A stretch of DNA of 64,000 nt from Cololabis saira (GCF_033807715.1 NC_084592.1:22072501-22136500); one strand, 5' to 3'. Positions 22,110 through 34,148 are shown, counted from the stretch's first letter. Numbers and translations are program-made. Notes: generated from the sequence alone by a model not told the origin.

Positions 22110-23100
22110 CTTTATCGGTACACACCTGTATCATGTAACAACTTAAAGAAAAGTCTCTTGGCGCCATGGCCGAAACCCAACAGGAAGTCGGCCATTTTGA
22201 ACATTTTGAATTAATCGTGTAATTTTGGCGCAATTTATGCCATTTCTTCGGTCATTAATGCGGCCCGAACCGTAACGTGCACCCAGGTGTGTTATACATC
22301 AAAACGTGCGTCTCCATCCTCCGACACCACGCATTACTTTTCTCTTTCAAAAGTGTTACCGTGGCGACGCTAGACGGCAAAAAGCGCGCCCACCCTTCAT
22401 CTGATTGGTTCAGACAGAAAAAACTTTGCGCCTCAAGCCCCATAATACGGTTTGACGTACATGAACGAAAATCGGTACACACCTGTATCATGTCGCAACT
22501 TAAAGAAAAGCCTGGCCTGTCGATACATTTGATATTTCATGGTTTGCATTAATGGGCGTTGCCTAACGGCTCAACAGCGCCCACTATAATACTTTTCTCT
22601 GCCATAACTTTTGAAAGGTTTGACATAAAGAGTCGTGGGTGGTGTCATGGGACTAGGTATTGAGTCCTTGACCATAATTGGCGAAAATGAGCCCCGCCCC
22701 TTCTTCTGATTGGTTGTCCCTATTTCCTGCTATAACATTTGAATGTTTTGACATAGGAAGTTGTGGGTGGTGTCATGGGATTCTGTAATGAGTCCTTGAG
22801 CTTCTTTGACCTTAATTAGCCCCGCCCTTTCTTCTGATTGATTGTCCCGATTTTCTGCTATAACTTTTGAATGGTTTGACATAGAGAGTCGTGGGTGGTG
22901 TCATCAGATTCTGTATGGAGTCCTTGACCTTCATTGGCCTGAATTAGCCCCGCCCCTTCTTCTGATTGGTTGTCCCTTTTTTCTGCTATAACTTTTGAAT
23001 GGTTTGACATAGGAAGTCGTGGGTGGTGTCATTTCTGATACTTATGGGGTGCGGTGGCCGTGAGTGCGAGGGCCCGTTCATCGCTGCTTGCAGCTTTAAT
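22110..23100 (+). repeat. unclassified teleost repeat with 127-128-bp internal tandem array, copy A
   Basis: It ends GGGCCCGTTCATCGCTGCTT followed by GCAGCTTTAATTATTATT. Between about 22603 and 23035 a unit of 127-128 bp repeats 3.4 times, each with TGCTATAACTTTTGAATGG, GTGGGTGGTGTCAT and CCCCGCCCCTTCTTCTGATT. No ORF or terminal repeats were recognised. The left boundary is approximate. Confidence 0.7.
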
Positions 23101-23762
23101 TATTATTATTATTATTTTATCCGAAAACAATTGAGTTTTTTGAGCTTCATAACTTACTCGAAAACTTGTGAAATTTGGCACGCACATCCCATGTGGCGAA
23201 GAATTACGGTTTTCTAATAGTGTCAAAAAGGGGCGAGGTCTAATGCCTCAACAGCGCCCCCTAGAAAACTTTGTGCCTCAAGCCCCACAATACGGTTTGA
23301 CGTACATGCACGAAAATCGGTACACTCCTGTATCATGTCGCAACTTAAAGAAAAGTCTCTTGGCGCCATGGCCAAAACCGAACAGGAAGTTGGCCATTTT
23401 GAATTAATCGTTTAATTTTGGCGCAATTTATGCCATTTTCACGTGTCGTACTTTTAACGAACTCCACCTAGCAGGATCGTCCTTTCGACATAAAACTCGC
23501 TCAGGAGACACAACAGACGTTAACGAAGTTTTCGTGAAATGGCGTGGCCGTGGTGCCACGTCAAACTTCAACGTTAAACAGGAAGTGATACTAGTAGCTG
23601 ATTGGTCGATATTTGATAGTTCCTATTTTCTGCCATAACTTTTGAATGGTTTGACATAAAGAGTCATGGGTGGTGTCATCGGACTTAGTTTTGAGTCCTT
23701 GACCATAATTGGTGAAAATTGCACGCGCGAGGGCCCGTTCATCGCTGCTTGCAGCTTTAATT
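23101..23762 (+). repeat. unclassified teleost repeat, copy B (head-to-tail with copy A)
   Basis: It begins with (TTA)n and shares GTACACTCCTGTATCATGTC, CTTGGCGCCATGGCC, AACAGGAAGT and the same GGGCCCGTTCATCGCTGCTT end as copy A. It carries only one unit of the 127-bp repeat. Both copies lie in the same orientation directly next to each other. Confidence 0.7.
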
Positions 23763-24580
23763 TATGATTATAACCGAGGATTTAAACCTCAAAAGAATGA
23801 GAAAATGACTGTGTCTATGTTGATAAAAGCTCTTTCTAAATATATTAGATGGCCCATTTCACCAAAGATTAAGGAAACTCCCTTTAAAATATTGTATAAA
23901 GTGTACCCGGTTGCAGAATTCCTTAAAAAAAAGATTCAAGTTCGAAGTTGATAAATGTGTTTTTTGTAATGTAGCAGATGAAACTTTAGATCATATGTTT
24001 TTCCTGTGTCCTGTGTCCAGAAACTTCTGGTTTGAATTAAGAAACGGGTTACTACTTAGAATAGAGGACATACCAGTCTTTGATATCTCTCATTTTTTTT
24101 CTATATAGATAATTTGAAGTCGAATCTATCTGACATAATAAATATAGTTATTCTCATGGGTAAATATCATATTCATTGTAGTAAATGGAGGAATAGCAAA
24201 CCCTCCTTTGATTGGTTTTTAAATGATTTTAAATTATACTTCTTATCCCTAAGAAAAATAGACTCCAACAAAATGGCTAAAAAGATTTGTGTTGATATAT
24301 CTTGTTTTCTGCTTTTTTGATGCATGCCTCAGTCCTTGCTCCTCTTTTTGGCACTTTTGTTTGCCTGATTTTAAATACTGTGATACTTTTATAGTTTGCA
24401 CTTTATAAAAACCCCTGTTTGTCTTTTATTTCAATGTATAGTTAATTGTTTTTTCTATATAGCTCTATATTTGACAGCATCTCATATTATGTCTACTAAG
24501 TATACCCTTACGAGAAGATGTTTAATTACTGTTCTATGTTGTTTTATTGTGTTCAATAAAGAAGAAGAAAAAAAAGAGTA
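23763..24580 (+). mobile_element. 5'-truncated L1-type LINE ORF2 end
   Basis: Broken frames encode the C-terminal part of an L1-type ORF2: a CxxC...H...C knuckle (CVFCNVADETLDHMFFLCPV) followed by a lysine-rich tail ending ICVDISCFLLF. Frameshifts or stops separate the pieces (about 23911-24108 and 24114-24320). The 3' end is AT-rich with AATAAAGAAGAAG and poly(A). It cannot encode an active enzyme. Confidence 0.75.
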
Positions 24581-24951
24581 GGAGCTAATATAGTGATTAA
24601 TTATGTGCAGCTGGGATATTATAATAATGTCAATCAACCCAGGGTTAGTTTTGGGGGGGAAAGTGGTGTAGTTATAATCCATTATCATTACTTCTTTCAT
24701 GATGTAACACATAATAAACTTACAGCTCTTGTAGCACACTGTAGTGAAATGTGAGAGGTAATCAAACCACCAACCCCGACCTACTCTACTCAACTAAACC
24801 CCTACAGACCTATATGAAAGATGAAATACTTTCAAACAAAGCCCCCCCCCCCCTACTCAGTAGCATATGTTACAAAACTTGCTGTGCTTTTTTCATTCAG
24901 TTGCTGATTAAATTAACAGTAATAAACCAAAATGCATTAGATGAAACCCAG

Positions 24952-24953
24952 GG

Positions 24954-25035
<82 letters not shown>

Positions 25036-25055
25036 CCTATATATACGTAATTCTC

Positions 25056-25085
<30 letters not shown>
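24952..25085. repeat. (TA)n microsatellite with duplicated insert
   Basis: Long TA runs are interrupted by GCCTATATATACGTAATTCT at about 25036 and a near-copy at about 25087, so a unit of TA-run plus insert has been duplicated. Confidence 0.9.
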
Positions 25086-25087
<2 letters not shown>

Positions 25088-25398
25088 CCTATATACGTAA
25101 TTCTCGTCAGTTGTGACTTGGAAACAGGCATTGTGGCATAGAATTGTCAAATTGGTTTAAGTCACCGTTCGAATTGTTACAGATTACTTTTGTAATACTG
25201 TATTTGACCCGGTCTTTGTATGTTTTGACCGTATAAACGTCAAACGTTGCCATTTTAAGAATGTGAAGTGTACCTGCTGTACTCTACTGCCCTTATAATA
25301 CTTTTTAACAACTTGTGCTTTCTATTATTTTACCTCTTTTCTTATCATTTTATTTGTTATTTATGTTTTAATTGTGTCTAGCCGCTTTTAATGTTGAT

Positions 25399-25436
25399 TG
25401 GTCTGTACTGTGTATACACACACACACACGCACGCA

Positions 25437-25522
<86 letters not shown>
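25399..25522. repeat. (CA)n/(CACG)n microsatellite
   Basis: A compound CA and CGCA tract of about 124 bp, ending about 35 bp before the interferon-response-like element upstream of cflar. Confidence 0.95.
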
Positions 25523-25525
<3 letters not shown>

Positions 25526-25558
25526 CCTACTGACTTGTGGTCAGTAAATGCATCAGTC

Positions 25559-25600
25559 TACTTTCACTTTCACTTCTGAAAAAACACTCGGTATTTCCCC
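25559..25600 (-). promoter_or_regulatory. candidate ISRE and kappa-B-like site upstream of cflar
   Basis: The minus strand at about 25559-25576 reads AGTGAAAGTGAAAGTAG, which contains the GAAANNGAAA core of interferon-stimulated response elements. At 25590-25599 the minus strand reads GGGAAATACC, one mismatch from the NF-kappa-B consensus GGGRNWYYCC. They lie about 100 bp before a likely non-coding first exon that ends at 25702 with a GTAAGC donor. Regulatory use is inferred from position and motif only. Confidence 0.4.
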
Positions 25601-25930
25601 CGGAACATTTTTAAAGTGCGTCATGTTTCCATAGGTGTTAAATTCTTAACATTCCTCTCTGCTCTTTCATTTTTTTGCTTCTTTTGTTTTCGGCGCTGTG
25701 AGGTAAGCTGCTTTTTTCATCTGTTTAGTACCGGTTTTTATGGTTTCCTGGTCGTCCGGCTCGATCCCGACCACAACTTCCAGTAGCCTAGCATGCGATT
25801 TAAACTGTTAAAGTTAGACAAATGGATCCGTATAAACCGATTGCTGTTTATTGATCATTGCAGGCTTGTGCTGATTGATCTCCAGTCAAATTAATTATCC
25901 TTCATCGCAGCAGCTCCAGCACCAAAGTCC

Positions 25931-28900
25931 ATGGCTTGCGTGGATCACCTGCTGCGGGAAATCAACCAGATAACAGAATGTCTCGGCAGCGGCGACTGCA
26001 GAAAGGTGCTGTTTCTCTGTGAAACCCTGGAGACGGACAACAGCGTGAACCGCGTGAAGGAGATCTTGAGCTCTAAAGTGCAATGCCACGAAAACGCGTC
26101 GCTGTTTCTGTGCGAGCTGGTCTGGCGAGTGGGGCGGATGGACATCTTGAGGAAGCTGTACAAAGTGAGCGGCAGAGAGCTGGAGCAGACCCTTAAGCAC
26201 AGAGAAGTTCTCCCAAGATACAGGTTGGACCGGTTTCATGATGCACAACATGCATTGAGCTCACATTATGTTTTATTAAGTTAAAGTGAATAATGCTGAT
26301 TTCTTTTACTGCAGAGTCCTGATGGCGAATATCAGTGAGGATATTGTCAAAGATGACCTTGAGAGCATTAAATTCTTGTTGAGCAACACATTGTCCAGAG
26401 AGAAGATAAAGAATGCTATGGTTAGTAAAAGACAATATAAGCCATTAAGTTTCAGATTGTGTGGGCTTGAGGGGTGTTTGGAGATTCCTGTAAAATGATG
26501 GAACATGATGTTATATGAAGTCATACAAAAGCTGCATTACTTTCCTTTTTTTTAATCTTCTTTGACCGAAATAAGTCATGCAAAATCCCCTTTCCTCATC
26601 TATGACAGAGTTTCTTGGATGTGCTCATTGAATTGGAGAAGCTTGACTCAGTTTCACCCGAAAGAGTGGACTTTGTGGAGAAATGTCTGAAGGACATTGG
26701 CAGGATTGATCTGGCCAAACAAGTGACTGCCTACAGATCTTCAGGTGAAAGTTTATTCTATTTTAATATCTTTTTTCTTTATACAGCTTGAGAAAAAGAA
26801 AAGGTTAAAAGTAGTTGTATTGTGTGGGAAATACAAGGTTGTGGACAGGAAAGAAGAAGTGAAAATGCCTTCCTGATTCGTCCCACACAAATTATTGACG
26901 TAATATATTAAGTATAGAATATAATGCATGTCATACCTGAATGGATTAAGATTCAAGTTGCATAACAAGCAGCCAAACTAGTAGTTTATACATTAAAACA
27001 GAAAAAAATTAAGTAAAATGAACAACAGTTTAAACTTCTTTTTTTATAATTAAAATGGGCTTGCTCTGCAGATTTAAAAGTAAAGTTTTCACATTATTTA
27101 AACAAGATTCAGAGCTAATGATGAAAAAAAGTATTTATACATCATTACTTACATTTATTTATATGCTTTTATTTTTGTAGTTGAGACTTGTGAACAGCGT
27201 TCATCCCAACAACAAAGTCGCTTCACTGCTGTAAGTCAAACTTTACAAATGTTCTCTCACGTTTCCTCGTATTCTTTTCCTTCCTGAAACTGCGAGTTTT
27301 CAGAAACTGAACTCTTCTCTTTTTCTTCATGTAGGAACTTCAACCAATACAGCCCCAGCGCGCTGGTAAGTCAGGCTGTCGAGTTGAAGCGATGATAATG
27401 TCATGTTTGTTCTAGAGTTCCTGCTTCTGTGGGAGGAAAAAGACCACTTTTGGCCAACTGTAACAGATAACATCAAATTGCAGTCTGTGAAGTTCCTATG
27501 TGGTTTCACAGTAATCAAGTAACATTTGGAAAGTCCCTCAAAATACTAGGTTATTTCAGTTTTGTTGTGTACATAATACTTACTCTAATACTCTTTTCTA
27601 GCACCCAGAATAAATGCCCCGTTGCGAGTAAACAGAGAACTGAGCCGTCAGGTATATATTCATCCATTCTTGGAGCACTTTTGCTTTATCTTTTGTGTGT
27701 GGTAAACCTAGTAAAAGTGTGTTTTTTTAAATTTCTGTGTTTGCTCCTTTATATTTCAGAGCACGATAGAGCAGTACAACTTTAATACCAATCCCAGAGG
27801 ACTCTGTGTTATCATAGACTGTGTGGGTTGTGATGGAGGTGAGTCCCACAACACTTCACATGAGTAAAAGCACACAAGTATCCCTCACAAAGTAGTAGGT
27901 TTTTAATTTGACTTGTTAACCTGTGAGAAGGTGGTGGTGAAAACCCAAATATAAAAGGCAGGGAGGCAGGGACAGCACTTTACTAATAAATAAAAGACTG
28001 TCACAGCAGGATAATTCAAAAGAAAACGACAGAACAGGAAGTCTGGCAGGAAACAACCGGGAACACAGCCAATGCAAACATGTGGGCAGAACAGATGGAG
28101 TGGCAGGGTAAGAAGAGGAAAGATGTACACATACAGACTGACATGCAGAGGACATTAAAGGGATATTCCAAAATTATAACAACCCTGTGTCTGTTATTAG
28201 ATGGTAAGAATGGTAAACTTTTATTTGGGACAACCCAAAAAAAAAACCCAAATCAAAACAGTTTTGAGTGGGAATAGAACATGTGTTTGCAGCAAGATGG
28301 CAATTGAGGAAGGAAAAAATAGATTTGGTTTGCCCCTACAGTCAAACTGGAGTGATTTTAACTCTGTACGTGTACAGAACTGTTTGTACAGTGGGTGCTT
28401 TATCTGACTTCCCCTTGTTATAAATCTGTACACGTCAACTGCTGAATGTTGCACAGAATTACAACCCCTCTCTGAGATTCTTGAACAAGTTTCAACATGG
28501 AATAATGTAAAGGAGCCCCATGCATGGAGAAAGTGGGAATGAACTTCTTTTGCAACATTCAAGTACCGAATGTTGCACAAATAACATTTGTGAGTCTTCT
28601 CAGAGGTGTCAAACACTAATTTATTCTGATTGGGAGATAGGTTGATCAGGCTAATATTAAAGGTCATTTTGCTGCAAATGTCTAATCCATTTTAACCTTA
28701 AAACTCAATTTTTACTTTCTTATAATAGTCTAATAAAATACCTGAGTTGCTTGAACTTTGGAATGTTGCTCTACAAAAGCTGCTGGAGCAATTACAGCAA
28801 GTCATTCACACCCGTGTTGGTTTAAAAAAAAAAAAACGCAAAAGAGAACTAGTTAGTCAAACTTAACAAAGAAGGAGAACTAAACAAGAGTAAAATCAAC

Positions 28901-30096
28901 CCAAAATTGAGATTCCAAGACGACAACAGTTAACAGAGCCACCTCAAATTGAACCTAGAGTATATTAATATGAAATAAGAATGTAGCTTTTAAAACATGC
29001 AAACTATTATATATATTGATAAAAGTGAAGAGAAAGTCAGTTATTGAAAAGGTAAGAAGTGGATAGAATGGTTAGGATTAAGAAAAGTGTGTAATATTTC
29101 ACAAGGGAAATGCTATCTCAGATAAATCACAGTGATAAAGGTATACGGTAGTTAACTTATTGTACAGTAACTGTAGCACCTGTGGAATATCGACGCTCAG
29201 TTTCTTATGAAACCCTGCAAAGCAGAAATAGTTAGAAGATGATAATATTTGAGAGAAGTGTATGTAGACATTGAAAATCACTGATTGGGTCAGTTCTGAA
29301 ACAATCATTGTATATACTGATTGTTAAGGCAGTACTTTGATGTTTCGGTTTTCTTTCCTTGCTCCCTCAGGAAGGTTAGAGCAGACATTCAAGGCCCTTC
29401 ACTTCAACGTGGTCCTCCACCAGTGGCTGAGTGCCAGTGACGTTCTTTCAGTGCTCACTGGGATAAGTAGGCAAAGAGACACCCACAGAGGCGATGGCTT
29501 TGTCTGCTGCATCATTAGCCGTGGAACCACTGATCATCTCTTGGGTACCGACTCGTACGGCACCGAAATACCCACGGACAGTGTCCGGCACCTTTTCACA
29601 GGTGATTCTTGCCCCATGCTGGTGGGGAAGCCCAAGCTTTTCTTCATCCAGAGGTACAGCGTCCCAGAGTTTGCGCCCTATCCCAGGATGGACCAGAGGG
29701 ACGAAGACCTGGAGACAGACGGCTGTAGTGGACTGGCCGCGTGTAATTATATCCCTAAAGACGCAGACGTCTTCTGGAGTCACTGCTGGACGGATGAAAG
29801 CCAACTGGAGCAGGGAGAGCATCACTCGGTATACCTGAAGGCTCTAAACGATGCTCTGTGCAAAGCACAAAGGAGGTACAAGCAAACACCCATCCGTACA
29901 TTTAATCCACATCAATATCACGCTGTTTCAATGAACTAATTTGTTGCTGTGTTTGTGGTTTTACAGGAGAACTAATCTTGTTGATGTTCATACGGAGGTG
30001 AATGGAGCCATCTTTGAACATAACCGAAGGAATCCCAGAGCTGTTTACCACATTGAATTAAAACACACTCTTAGGAAAGATCTTTACCTAGAATAG
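25931..30096 (+). CDS. cflar: CASP8 and FADD-like apoptosis regulator (cFLIP)
   Basis: A cytosolic regulator that joins FADD and procaspase-8 at death receptors. Nine coding exons: 25931-26223, 26315-26420, 26609-26744, 27181-27230, 27335-27365, 27602-27651, 27760-27838, 29371-29875 and 29967-30096. All introns are GT-AG and phases are consistent, giving 459 residues, close to the known long form. Death-effector domain 1 covers about residues 1-78 (RMDIL at 69-73) and domain 2 about 98-178 (second RxDL-type motif GRIDL). A linker and a caspase-like domain follow (from about residue 230). The caspase His position is Arg299 (SRG instead of SHG) and the catalytic Cys position is Tyr344 (FFIQRY), so it should be proteolytically dead, which separates it from caspase-8/10. 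LETD at 362-365 is a candidate caspase-8 cleavage site between the large- and small-subunit-like parts. A non-coding exon ends at 25702 and the next exon starts at 25864. The 1.5-kb intron before the large exon holds no recognised gene. Confidence 0.93.
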
Positions 30097-30139
30097 AAAT
30101 CAAAGCCTTTTTTTTCCCCCACCCCAATAAGATACCAGA

Positions 30140-30145
30140 AATAAA
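30140..30145 (+). terminator. polyadenylation signal of cflar
   Basis: AATAAA lies 44 nt after the cflar stop codon (TAG at 30094-30096), so the 3' UTR could be very short. Confidence 0.6.
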
Positions 30146-30750
30146 GAAGGCCATATGGCAATATGGCAATATGTGTGAAGTGGAAGAATAAAATAAAATA
30201 GTATATTTTTAATATTTTATTATTTTTCATTAAAAGAAAAGAGAGAATAGTAGTAGATTTCTCATAAACTGTCCATGTTTAAACTGTTAAACTGTCTAAG
30301 TCTATACACAAACAAATATCCCCTATCCAGTGTGAATGTGAAGGGGGAGCTGGATGTTTCCACCTGAATAAGACAGCTCTCTCTCCTGGCAATTCATGAT
30401 AAAAATGAGAGCATTTTTTGTTTGAAACGTGGTAAGTCCAGCCCGAGTATTCTTAGCATAAAACACTAACGTGTAAACACACCCTAGCAGTCTGCTGTGT
30501 ATACACTGACACCTACTGGTGCCATTCACAAGGTAATTTTTCAAATGAAGGAGAAAAAAAGTTTAAATATATATGCATGTATATTTATCTGATATATTAT
30601 TTTTTTGTAAATATTTATGGGTACATTTCAGTGCCTCCGGCAGGAAGTTTGCAGCTATTTTTTTTAATTTAATTTAATTTTAATTTATTTTACTTTTATA
30701 CTTTGGAGTTTTATAATCTTTTGCGATGCTGAATAAAACCACGAGAAGCC

Positions 30751-30827
<77 letters not shown>

Positions 30828-31103
30828 GCATCATCTACACTCCTAGACCTCGAGAAACTGTAGTGGGTCTAAAACTGCTTAGACTATGGTCAGAAGTTTT
30901 CATTATTAATGGGATAAGGGCCACAGAACTTCAATCATTCAGTCTTTTTATAGTGGTATTTGATTTTTTTTTTCTTTCTACCTAGCACAATGAAACGATT
31001 ATATAAGTGATATTTACCGGTAATCATTATTCCTGCGTGCTCATACATTGTATTCATTTATTTTCTTTTATTATAGTGTCTTTCAAAGCTATATTCTATA
31101 GTT

Positions 31104-31140
<37 letters not shown>
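30146..31140. other. intergenic, AT microsatellites
   Basis: No gene is seen. (TA)n tracts occur at about 30753-30822 and 31108-31140. Confidence 0.5.
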
Positions 31141-31167
<27 letters not shown>

Positions 31168-31332
31168 TGTATGTATGTATGTATGTATGTATGTATGTAT
31201 GTATGTATGTATGTATGTATGTATGTATGTATGTATGTATGTATGTATGTATGTATGTATGTATGTATGTATGTATGTATGTATGTATGTATGTATGTAT
31301 GTATGTATGTATGTATGTATGTATGTATGTAT
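31141..31332. repeat. (GTAT)48 tetranucleotide repeat
   Basis: 48 uninterrupted GTAT units directly follow a TA run. It is followed by ACTACCAGTCAAAAGTTTTA, a phrase typical of Tc1-like transposon ends, so the microsatellite may have grown at the edge of such an element. Confidence 0.97.
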
Positions 31333-31620
31333 GTACTACCAGTCAAAAGTTTTAGAATATAAACTGAAATAACACCCCTATTATTCCAGTTTGTTATTGA
31401 AATGTATGCATGTTCATGTCCCATGTACAGAAAAGAATGCACAGAGCACAAACAACTGACTTAAAAGAAATAATATTGAAGTCATTATAAAAAATGTATT
31501 CTAAACTTTTCATTAACCCATTAAAGTTTTTTTTTTTTTACAAGATTTCTTATAAATTCGAGAAACTTGCAGGTTGCCTTTTTTTACTGTGTCCATCCAT
31601 CCATCCATTCATCCATCCAT

Positions 31621-32018
31621 TGTTGTGATCGAACCTGATCAGCCCGAATCTGTTGATCGAGCTGGAAAAGTTATAGGAGAACAGAAGACTCAGAATTCAG
31701 TTTCGCCCCTGCAAAGTGAGAATTCAGCCCAAGACAGGCCCCACAGCCTGTCCTGTCAACGCCCCGCTAAATTCTGACCTCTCTGTGGTAGAGACTAGGC
31801 TTTTTTGCGTTTTCAAGGTCAGGAGGATGAAACCTGTTATCTCTTGCCTGGTACATCATGTTCTTTTCAGTAATATTCAGAGTAAACACAGTAAGCTTAG
31901 CACATACACACATTCTGTTGATCAGCATATTTAGTTTAGTTATGAATTTAAGCTTGGCACATACACACATTCAGTTGATCAGCACATGCAGTTTAGTTAT
32001 GAATTATTCTATTCAACA
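31621..32018 (-). repeat. 3' LTR of a retrovirus-like provirus
   Basis: On the minus strand it starts TGTTGAAT and ends ATCACAACA, a 5-bp terminal inversion. A purine-rich tract (AAAAGAGGGAA) directly precedes it. The U3 part has a 57-bp direct repeat starting at 31893 and 31950 on the + strand. A (TCCA)n tract abuts the outer end. No matching LTR was found at the other end. Confidence 0.7.
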
Positions 32019-32087
32019 TTCCCTCTTTTGATCTCTCCTCAGAGATCACCCTAGCCTGATGGTTCGCAATGGAGCACAGACCACGCC

Positions 32088-32472
32088 TCATGGGTCCCTG
32101 AAATAGCTACAGTTCTCAACGCAGGCCTGGTCCACTGGACCGTCCGTCTCCACCGACAGGAGAGGCATCATAGCCCCACTATCCAGGGGAATGGGGCCTA
32201 CTGCGGCCTGATTAGTTTTGGAAGCAGGGCTCTTATACAGGGAATACAGCAACACCCGCAGTGTCAATAGCGCGACGAAAACCATGATAGACATGAGAGC
32301 CAAATTGGGGGTGGTTGTGGCTTGTGCTATTGCTCCCCATACTGCCATTATTCCCAAAATTAGCATTTTGATTTTGCCACGGTAATTCCCCATAGCACCA
32401 CAAAATAAAGGTTACAATTGCCCACGAAACAAAAAGCAAGCCGAAAAAACCAACCCACCGTCTACTACACAT
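32088..32472 (-). pseudogene. retroviral env remnant or membrane-protein fragment
   Basis: Lies between the integrase remnant and the LTR, where env belongs. A 101-codon frame (32393-32088) has two hydrophobic stretches, one near the N-terminus resembling a signal peptide and one resembling a membrane anchor (IMVFVALLTLRVLLYSLY), then a short hydrophilic tail. An overlapping frame (32472-32233) is also hydrophobic at its start. The receptor-binding and fusion regions of a normal env are absent, so it is internally deleted or unrelated. The assignment rests mostly on position. Confidence 0.4.
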
Positions 32473-32571
32473 GGAATCACCCTGTGTTTTATGCTGCAGA
32501 AGTCCTGGGGTCTTCCGTCTTCAGGTGTCAGGGGTAGACTACCCTGACACCTGTTGGACCTTCCCAGGGGA

Positions 32572-33835
32572 TTATTCTGCCCCTTGTTGAGGGCTCAGGT
32601 CTGATGTCCACTGCTGCGCCAGATCCAGCCGGATCTGGGGTACTGATCTTTGTGGCGGGTCGGTTGGGGCACATTGCGACCAGTGATACCACGTGTCACC
32701 TTTCCTGTGGAGTCGGACGGCGTGGGAAGTCCTTTCTGTGATGCGGTGGGGTCCTGTCCACCTTGGCTCAGACCACTTTCTTTTGATGACTCTCAGGAGA
32801 ACCCACTCCGTTTGTGGGGTTGGTGTCGGTCCGTCTCTGGAGTCTCCGACCTGTTTGGAGTAAGAAGAGACCAAACCTTGCATTTCTGAGAAGTAAGCTT
32901 TCTCACTAAGTTGGTATTTGTCAGTCTCCGTCATGTAGGGCGCGTTATGCGGCCCTGGAAACAGTCGTCCGGTCTGCAGTTCGTACAGGGTCAGTCCGTG
33001 GCCTGTGTTTATTGAGTTCCCCATAGCCATCAGGGCCAAGGGTAGTGTGTCCACCCATGTCATTTTGGTCTGTGTACAGATTTTTGCCAATTTTGGCTTT
33101 ATATTCGCGTTCATCCTCTTGACTTTGCCTTGGGATTGCGGGTGATATACTGTCCCAAACTTGTGTTTTAACCCCAGCATTCTTTACACGTCCTCCAGGT
33201 CCTTGTTTTTGAAGTGGGTTCCATTATCTGACCTTACTTTTTGTGGAAACCTGTGCCTGGGTATGTAATGGTTAATCAGGAATTTAATGACTTATTTGCT
33301 GTCTTCTTTTTTGGTGGGGGTGGCCTCTGGCCATCCTGTGAATGCATCCACACAAACAGATATCGGTACCCTTGTGGCTTGTCAATCATGTCGGTGTAAT
33401 CGATTATGATTTCTTTCCCTTGCTGCGTGTCTAAGGGAAATTTTCCTGCCTCTGGATGGACCGTTCGTTTTGGATTAAAATCCCTACATTGTTCACAGGA
33501 CTGGATCACCTGTTGGGCCATGTCCTTGAGATAAGGATGCCACCATTGTCCTAAGTTTCTCATCATCTTTGCAACTCCCACATGACCTACCCCGTGTGGG
33601 AAGCTTTTTCTTGCATGATTTTCAGTTGTTCCCGGCCCCATCCATATCTGTCCGTTTCTGCCTGTACTATCATTTGTGTGGGTATATACCCCGCTACCGT
33701 TTTAGCTGCTTCATCCGCTTTGTGATTTCACTGTGCCATTTTTCCTGCACTTTTGTTGTGTCCTTTGCATTTTATGATAGCTACTTGTGCTGGTAGATGT
33801 AGCGCTTGTGCCAGGTCTCTCATTTCTGATTTGGG
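32572..33835 (-). pseudogene. retroviral RNase H-integrase remnant
   Basis: On the minus strand, a piece of RNase H (about 33835-33690, with KCKGH and ADEAAK) contains an in-frame TGA. It is followed by the integrase zinc domain (33641-33276, with HGVGHVG and CEQC) and, after a break between 33276 and 33180, the integrase core and C-terminal part (33180-32572). At the position of the third catalytic acidic residue the sequence reads GKVKRMN, i.e. Lys. With stops, a frame break and this substitution the enzyme is dead. Gag, protease and reverse transcriptase are missing. The layout fits a gamma/epsilon-retrovirus-like provirus. Confidence 0.8.
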
Positions 33836-34148
33836 ATGTCTCAATTCCCGGGCCTCTAACCCAGCCTGTAACCGTACACCCGTTGATGCTACGGTGGAGT
33901 CGCCACACTCAGAGTTTTCTGTTTTTTCCCTTTGCTAATTTCTCTTATTTTCTATTTCAGCCTCTGTCTTCTCCTTTTGTTGTTACATTTTGCAGTTGGG
34001 TATTAACTAAGACTTCTGGACATGTTTCCTTTTAGTGGTGTTCAATGCAGATGAAAAGGTCTGCTTACCCTGTTTGTGCCGCGGCCCGTGTCCTTGGTCT
34101 GTTCGTACCCAGCTGTTTTGTCCGAATCACCTCTTTTTCTCTTGCTGG

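Noticed and set aside
29371..29875. Active caspase-8/10 gene
   Set aside because: The catalytic His and Cys positions are Arg and Tyr, and the C-terminal part matches the cFLIP pattern.
31007..31451. Open frames of about 120 codons of MYVC or IHTY repeats
   Set aside because: They are translations of the (GTAT)n microsatellite, open in all frames.
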